This document shows, one piece after another, positions 53,454 to 54,027 of a DNA stretch of 54,027 bases. The notes below the pieces were generated by a model. That model was not told the DNA's origin and made no database searches. It was given only the letters and a program-made list of their open reading frames with translations. Source of the stretch: Acidobacteriota bacterium (GTDB lineage Bacteria > Acidobacteriota > Terriglobia > UBA7540). The stretch spans positions 1 to 54,027 of the forward strand of contig PLSX01000249.1 in assembly GCA_003165315.1 (NCBI GenBank). The letters run 5' to 3'. Numbering within the stretch: the first letter of the stretch is position 1; each line of letters opens with the position of its first letter. Position numbers and translations under genes: made by a program.

Positions 53454-54027
53454 CCGAACATCAGTGCGCATAATGGTGCGTCGGGAGAACGTAAGATATG
53501 TTGGCGGTTGTCAATCGGTCTCGATCTTAAACGGCTCGGCCTGGCACAGATCATTTTTCCTGGTGCGTTTTTTGAGTAAGGCGTGGGCCCACGCCCATCG
53601 ATCGTCCATATCGCCAGTATTATCCTGATCAAGGGTTGCCCCCAGGACTGGATGCTCCGGCGTTAGGTGATTTTTCCCCCCTGACTCCCACTGCGGAAGG
53701 TCATTAAGGACGGCAGGCAACTCCAGGTTCCTAATTTATCGTAAACGCCGAGAGACTGTTTCTCAGGCGCGGGCATTATAACTTACCGCCCTCCCCTCCC
53801 CGCCATAGTACTCCCCACCACATCCGGACTGCACATCAAGGCTCGCCCACTTTTCGGACGGAGTTGCGTCACGAGCTTCTGCACGCGCGTGGTTCATCCG
53901 TGAGCTTTCGGTAGGCGTGCGTAAGCAGCCCAATTTAGAAATGGGGAGGTCTGATTACTTCCTGGATTTCGCCCACCAGCGTTGGAGAGGAGCGAGTCCC
54001 CGATTGACATCATCGACGGAGAATGCC
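53454..54027. other. Right-end stretch without a supported gene
   Basis: I find no gene I can support. Minus-strand frames at 53351-53632 and 53511-53720 lack family features. A minus-strand frame open from the right edge to a TAA at 53955-53957 could be the last 23 residues of a gene outside the window. A perfect 16-base palindrome GGCGTGGGCCCACGCC lies at 53580-53595. I cannot say whether the locus ends here. Confidence 0.4.

Noticed and set aside
1..54027. tRNA, rRNA, CRISPR arrays and intact insertion sequences
   Set aside because: No cloverleaf-like stretch, conserved rRNA segment, regularly spaced repeat or transposase with terminal repeats was found on either strand by reading.
53955..54027. 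Minus-strand frame open at the right edge (23 residues then TAA)
   Set aside because: Too short to recognise and without support from base composition; only noted in the right-end entry.

Overview
The window reads as one large exopolysaccharide/capsule biosynthesis and export locus of about 53 kb. Forty-one protein-coding genes are supported, and every one lies on the + strand. I see no rRNA, tRNA, CRISPR array or intact insertion sequence. The genome is moderately GC-rich, with frequent TTG and GTG starts and dispersed palindromic repeats. It combines an outer-membrane OPX protein, a BY-kinase co-polymerase and a family of GT-C membrane proteins. Together these suggest a Gram-negative soil or environmental bacterium; Acidobacteriota is my best guess, made by protein style only and not proven.

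Layout. (1) 435-8631: a NusG/RfaH-like specialised antiterminator heads the locus. It is followed by a TPR membrane protein, an O-antigen ligase/polymerase-type protein, a long 0.93 kb leader, a Wza-like export protein and a Wzc-like tyrosine autokinase. (2) 8854-21428: a sugar-nucleotide epimerase/dehydratase, a B12-binding radical SAM enzyme, and two modules that each pair a DPM1-like GT2 (polyprenyl-phosphate sugar synthase type) with GT-C membrane glycosyltransferase-like proteins. A methyltransferase sits in the first module. (3) 21392-24646: an ABC-2 polysaccharide exporter (Wzm/Wzt, the latter with a C-terminal carbohydrate-binding domain) and an overlapping methyltransferase. (4) 24749-33705: a clear homologue of plant reversibly glycosylated polypeptide/UDP-arabinopyranose mutase, four GT2 enzymes, an OafA-type acyltransferase, a second epimerase and a methyltransferase. 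(5) 33790-44931: a carbamoyltransferase, four GT4 and one GT9 glycosyltransferases, a second Wzy/ligase-type protein and a methyltransferase. (6) 45067-53453: a membrane-anchored transglutaminase-like protein, an asparagine-synthase-family amidotransferase, a second carbamoyltransferase, a WbuB-like GT4, a WecA/MraY-type initiating phosphosugar transferase and a geranylgeranyl-reductase-like flavoprotein.

How it may work together (inference). The WecA-like enzyme would load the first sugar phosphate on a polyprenyl phosphate, and the cytoplasmic GT2/GT4/GT9 enzymes would extend it. Epimerases and the mutase-like protein would supply donors, possibly UDP-arabinofuranose. Methyl-, acyl-, carbamoyl- and amido-transferases would decorate the glycan. 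Wzm/Wzt would move it across the inner membrane, and the GT-C enzymes would add further sugars on the periplasmic face using polyprenyl-phosphate donors. The Wzc-like and Wza-like proteins would control length and export. No Wzx flippase is seen although two Wzy/ligase-type proteins are present, so the export logic looks mixed. The strongest unusual items are the plant-type mutase homologue, the transglutaminase-like/AsnB pair, the terminal reductase beside the lipid-carrier enzyme, and a hairpin that covers the ribosome binding site at 13600-13629.
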